Shown in pieces: positions 8,065 to 12,067 of a stretch of 12,067 bases of DNA; position 1 is the first letter of the stretch; the number at the start of each line of letters is the position of its first letter. The DNA is from Hepatocystis sp. ex Piliocolobus tephrosceles (Eukaryota; Apicomplexa; Aconoidasida; Haemosporida; Plasmodiidae), in NCBI GenBank assembly GCA_902459845.2, contig CABPSV020000624.1, positions 1-12,067 on the forward strand, read 5' to 3'. Made by a program: the position numbers and the translations under genes. The notes below the pieces were generated by a model. The model was given only the letters and a program-made list of their open reading frames with translations, was not told where the DNA came from and searched no databases.

Positions 8065-9687
8065 TTTTTTTTTTTTTTTTCACCATCCATTTATTTTTTT
8101 TTTAATTTAGATTTTTGTTTCTTTGATATCGTACATAATATTGTACATATTTATGTATATTCATACTAAAGTGCCTAATATTGCTTATTTAAACATAACA
8201 ATTATAAACAATCCAATTTTTTAATTTTTTAATTTTTGCTTTTTTCTTTTCTTTATGCTTTTCTTTACTCTGTTTTTTTTACTCTATTCTATATCTCTTT
8301 CTTTATCTTTTTTTTTATCAATATTATTAACCACATTACATAATAAACGAATTATTCCTTTAAAAGTACAAAATATGTTTAAATATTATTACATATGTAC
8401 ATATTGACATATTGATTCATTTTTTTTTAGTTAAAAAAAAAAAAAAAAAAATGTACATTATTTAATACTATTATTTATGTTAATTAATCGACGTACTTAG
8501 TTTTGTTTTTTTGCGAAGTTTTATTTAAAAATGTTCAACATACGAATGTTGTTAAAAGCGTAAACACATATACATATATATACGTATACATGACATGTAC
8601 TTACGCACGTGTGTATATTGAATACGATTGTTTATTTGCATAACTAGACTATGTTTTAAGAATTTATAAAGCACATAATCTATTATTGTAACCGTTTTCA
8701 TTTTTTTTTTTTTTTTTTGTATTTTAGTCTTTTATTTTTTTTTTCGAAATCATAAAATATAAAAAAAAAATCTTTTTAATTTCAAAATAGTTTATTTTTA
8801 CTTATTAAAAGAAAGAAATTAATTTGTTTTTACATTTATTTTGCATTAGTAAAAAACCTTTGTTATATAATTTTATGATTTTATTTATATATTTTTTTAT
8901 TCTATTCGTATATATATATATATCTGTATATTGTATTATGAACGCTCATAAATATACACATATATTGTATGAACCTTTTGAAACATTTTTTTTAAAGATT
9001 CTCTTTTTATATGACTAGTTATTTAAAAAAGAAAAAATTTTAAAGTTAACTGTGTTCCGCCAAATTTTTTATATTTTATATGCTCATAACTTTCAAAATT
9101 TGAAGAAAAACATTATAAAATGTTATGATAAAAAAAAAAAAAAGAAAAAAAAAAAAAAAAAATACTAATCACCCATTTATACACAAATATGTATACTACT
9201 ATGTACGAATAAATTATATACATATATACACACATGTAGGAAAAGTACTTTTTTTTTTTTTTTTTTTTTTTTTTAGCTCATATATGTGTATACTCACGCT
9301 TGTCTATAGTAGAATAATATATTTATGTATATTGTATATTCTATATATAGTTGCATAAAAACCAGCATAGCATATGTTTTTATATACATACATACATACA
9401 TATATATATGTATAGAGAGAGAGCCAAAGAGTATTTTTAACATATGATACAGAAATTATAAAAAGTTAATTAAATACTTTTTTTTTTTTTTTTTTGAAAA
9501 AATATTAAAAATCGTTGTTTTGAAACGTTTTTTTTAAAAACAATGTTTTTAACGTTTAATTTTTAGTGTTTATTTTATTTTTTTTTCATTCACTAATTTG
9601 ATCTATTTATCGCAGCTTCCTTAGCTTATATTTGGCTTTACATTCTCATTTGTCCCAATTTTTATTCTTGTGTTACTCATCCAAAAA

Positions 9688-11883
9688 ATGAACATTTTTA
9701 CACGCAACAAACGTAGATCCTTAGTGCTGAAACTACTGCTGGTAATATGCATAATAAGAAATGTTTATTTTTTCTTAAATAATAGTAATAACAAAAACAA
9801 AACAAAAAGGAGCTCTAGTTTTTACGTAGATGGATACAGTTGGAAAATATTCGACTCATGGAAGTCTATAAAACAAATAGATAAAATAAATTATAAACTA
9901 ACATATAATTTAGGTTTAAAAATTGATGCAGAAATAGGAGAATTTGGTGATTATAATTCCGATGTTAAAACTGATTTGATTTTATTTAAATATGATAAAA
10001 ACAAAAAACAGAGCACTATATATGTACATATATTTGATGCTGTAACAAATAAATTTGTTTATTTTACTAAAGTTAGTTTTGAAGGAATTATTGTAAATAT
10101 TACTGCAATTGATTTAAATTTTGACGGATCTTTAGATATATTAGTTTTATTTAAAGATGTTGATGATACAGATCCTAATTCTAAAAAAAATTATATTTGT
10201 GCATTTATTCAAAATGAACAAGATGATACATTAGTTGAAATTTGGAATTCTAAAAAAAAAGAAAAAGAAAATGAATCAATTGCATATGTAGAAGATGGTG
10301 AAAGTTTTTATTATACGAACATTCATCCATTAGTTTGTGATATTAATAATGATGGTATGCCTGATATGATAGCACAAGTAGTAACAGGTGATACAAATAT
10401 TGTGAACCGTTTTTTATATATTAATACTAAAACAGGATTTAAAACCATATCCTGGGATAATATGCCTAATTTATTTGAATATAAAGAGTATAAAGAAATA
10501 TCTTATCCCAATTCAAGTGCTATAGTTGATATAGATGGTGATTGTAAAGCTGATTTAGTTTTTACTGTCTATGATAATGTAGTAAGTGATAGGAAAAGTA
10601 AAGGGATTAAAGAACCAAACACAAAACAGATCTATTTAGAGATATGGTTGAACAAAATTATTAATGGAAAAAGTGTATATATAAATAGTAATAAATATTA
10701 TAAATTACCTAATAATTCATTACAAGTTTTATTTGGAGATTTTAATGCTGATGGTTCTATAGACTTAGTTGTGCCTACATGTGAAAAACAAAGTAGTTGT
10801 AATTATTGTTGTGTTCAAAATGATGAAATATATTTTATTCCAAATATACAAAAAAAGATATGTGATAGTACATGGAAACAATTAGATGAAACAAAATGTC
10901 GACCAGCTGATAAATTATGTTCAGCAAGTGAATATGAATTTGTTGAAAATTTAACACCACAGTATATTACTACAATAGATACAACTGGTTTACATTTTGC
11001 TGGAAATGTTGATTATCCATATTATTTAAGTGTTGGCGATGTAGACAATGATGGGTATTTAGATTTATTAATAGTTTTAAAAAATGCGAATAATGATAAA
11101 TATGTACGTATATATAAAAGTGAACGTAGATTATATGATTTAGAAAAAAATGTAGAAATAAGAGATTTTTTTGACTATTATGATTTTGTTTTACATAATA
11201 AACCTGAAGTTAACATCGATATATATAATGCAGCTTTTTTTGATATATATGAAAATGGAGTATTAGATATTCTTATTTTTGGAAAGTTACGAAATAATGA
11301 TCAAAAAGTTAAATATCATGCTGTTAGTTTTATTCGAAACAATGAAACAGATTCTCTTTTTTTAAAAACTACTGCATTAAATGGTATTTGTGTAAGAGAT
11401 TGTTATAAAGATAAAAATAAAATAAATACAAAAATATTCGGAAATAATTCACATGGTCCTACTTTTAAAATAACAGTTGTTGATATAAATGGAGTAAAAA
11501 CTAGTAAAATTGGAACTCAAAAAAGTCAATCTGCTCATTTACCTCTTCAATTACCTTATGTTATATTTGGACTAAGTAGAACAAGTAATTATGTAGAAGA
11601 ATTTTATGCAGGAATGCCTACACATGAAAAAAATTATTTTAACAAATGGGTCTCTATCATACCCAATTCACACATTATTGTTATACCCCACCCATTAAAT
11701 AATTCAAATAATTGGCAAATACAATTATCTGTTAGTCCATCAAATAAATTCTATTCAATTATTTATATTACTCTTATTTGTTTAACTGTCATTGGCATTA
11801 TTATTTTTATCCTAGACAGAAAAGAAAAAATACAAGACTCACAAGAAGAACGAGGATTTAAGAGTTACTTTGTCATAGGATAA
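9688..11883 (+). CDS. T-cell immunomodulatory protein (TIP/ITFG1) homologue, FG-GAP membrane protein
   Basis: One exon, 731 residues; start ATG at 9688, chosen over an in-frame GTG at 9670. Residues 1-30 are a basic then hydrophobic leader (signal peptide or anchor). Seven aspartate-rich FG-GAP/VCBS-type calcium-loop motifs follow: GDYNSDVKTD 87-96, DLNFDGSLD 142-150, DINNDGMPD 218-226, DIDGDCKAD 281-289, GDFNADGSID 350-359, GDVDNDGYLD 450-459 and DIYENGVLD 519-527. Together they suggest a seven-bladed integrin-alpha-like beta-propeller. A cysteine-rich insert (C365, 371, 374, 375, 392, 404, 411) lies between blades. The TIP signature follows: SAHLPLQLPYVIFGLSRTSN at 615-634 and IIPNSHIIVIPHP at 657-669. 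A transmembrane helix about 688-709 and a 22-residue cytoplasmic tail close the protein. The topology is type I, on the cell surface or secretory membranes. In mammals TIP is reported as a surface or shed protein affecting T cells; the parasite role is not shown by the sequence. Confidence 0.95.
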   Translation: MNIFTRNKRRSLVLKLLLVICIIRNVYFFLNNSNNKNKTKRSSSFYVDGYSWKIFDSWKSIKQIDKINYKLTYNLGLKIDAEIGEFGDYNSDVKTDLILFKYDKNKKQSTIYVHIFDAVTNKFVYFTKVSFEGIIVNITAIDLNFDGSLDILVLFKDVDDTDPNSKKNYICAFIQNEQDDTLVEIWNSKKKEKENESIAYVEDGESFYYTNIHPLVCDINNDGMPDMIAQVVTGDTNIVNRFLYINTKTGFKTISWDNMPNLFEYKEYKEISYPNSSAIVDIDGDCKADLVFTVYDNVVSDRKSKGIKEPNTKQIYLEIWLNKIINGKSVYINSNKYYKLPNNSLQVLFGDFNADGSIDLVVPTCEKQSSCNYCCVQNDEIYFIPNIQKKICDSTWKQLDETKCRPADKLCSASEYEFVENLTPQYITTIDTTGLHFAGNVDYPYYLSVGDVDNDGYLDLLIVLKNANNDKYVRIYKSERRLYDLEKNVEIRDFFDYYDFVLHNKPEVNIDIYNAAFFDIYENGVLDILIFGKLRNNDQKVKYHAVSFIRNNETDSLFLKTTALNGICVRDCYKDKNKINTKIFGNNSHGPTFKITVVDINGVKTSKIGTQKSQSAHLPLQLPYVIFGLSRTSNYVEEFYAGMPTHEKNYFNKWVSIIPNSHIIVIPHPLNNSNNWQIQLSVSPSNKFYSIIYITLICLTVIGIIIFILDRKEKIQDSQEERGFKSYFVIG

Positions 11884-11905
11884 AGCAAAAAAAAAAAAAA
11901 AAAAA

Positions 11906-12067
11906 ATAAAATAAAATAACATAACATAATATAACATGACATAATATAATATAACATAATATAACATAACATAATATAATATAACATAACATAACATAAT
12001 ATAACATAATATAACATAATATAACATAATATAACATAATATAACATAATATAACATAATATAACAT
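11906..12067. repeat. ATAAC/ATAAT pentanucleotide repeat, at least 32 units, runs off the window
   Basis: It consists of pentamers ATAAC and ATAAT, with two or three ATAAA units at the start and one ATGAC at 11936. It begins 22 bp after the TIP stop codon, following an A tract. Near the end ATAAC and ATAAT alternate as a 10-bp higher-order unit. The Tyr/Met/Leu-rich reverse-strand frames across it are artefacts. Confidence 0.95.

Larger units (their letters stand above)
7159..9687. other. 2.5-kb intergenic region without a supportable gene
   Basis: It lies between two genes on the same strand and should hold the 3' UTR of the thioredoxin-like gene and the promoter and 5' UTR of the TIP homologue. 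I checked both strands for conserved exons and found none. Content: a 10-bp duplication at 7354-7373, (TA)11 at 7525-7546, repeats at 7839-7910 and 7921-8064, many T tracts (for example about 8063-8080, 8700-8718, 9248-9274 and 9479-9495), and a 13-bp motif occurring at both 7309 and 8483. Short open frames at 8824-9018 and 9125-9358 are low-complexity noise. No tRNA or rRNA is seen. Confidence 0.75.

Noticed and set aside
8824..9358. Open frames at 8824-9018 and 9125-9358
   Set aside because: They are made of Phe/Tyr/Ile/Lys runs from T/A tracts, have no domain, and do not resemble the Asn/Asp/Glu composition of the real genes here.
11839..12067. Three overlapping minus-strand frames rich in MLYYVILCY-like residues
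   Set aside because: These are translations of the ATAAC/ATAAT pentamer repeat, open in every frame because of its period.

Overview
The window looks like nuclear DNA of a malaria parasite (Plasmodium sp.). It is extremely AT-rich, with long poly(A)/poly(T) and TA tracts. Coding stretches are Asn/Lys-rich, and genes are split by short AT-rich introns with GTA..-type donors and poly(T)-AG acceptors. The species cannot be fixed from the sequence alone. There is no sign of a bacterial, viral or mobile origin.

Layout. (1) 22-2234 (+): the 3' seven exons of a gene for a Spartan/SPRTN-like SprT-family DNA-protein-crosslink protease. Its exons are short, so simple open-frame scanning misses all but the last. 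(2) 2235-3444: convergent intergenic DNA with two minisatellites. (3) 3445-4983 (-): translation elongation factor 1-gamma, with a 9-nt first exon. (4) 4984-6241: divergent intergenic DNA, presumably with promoters for both flanking genes and a 27-bp tandem repeat. (5) 6242-7158 (+): a small thioredoxin-fold protein with a CEYC motif and a secretory leader; a short last exon after a 77-T tract probably replaces the apparent stop at 6797. (6) 7159-9687: 2.5 kb without a supportable gene, with several minisatellites. (7) 9688-11883 (+): a 731-residue homologue of T-cell immunomodulatory protein (TIP/ITFG1 family), complete in one exon. (8) 11884-12067: a pentanucleotide repeat running off the window.

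The four genes belong to unrelated processes: genome maintenance, translation, thiol redox chemistry in a secretory or plastid compartment, and a membrane-anchored FG-GAP protein. They are transcribed separately and nothing suggests a joint system. The main discoveries are gene-structure ones: the reconstructed protease, the hidden last exon of the thioredoxin-like gene, and the EF-1-gamma micro-exon. No evidence for a new multi-gene system was found.
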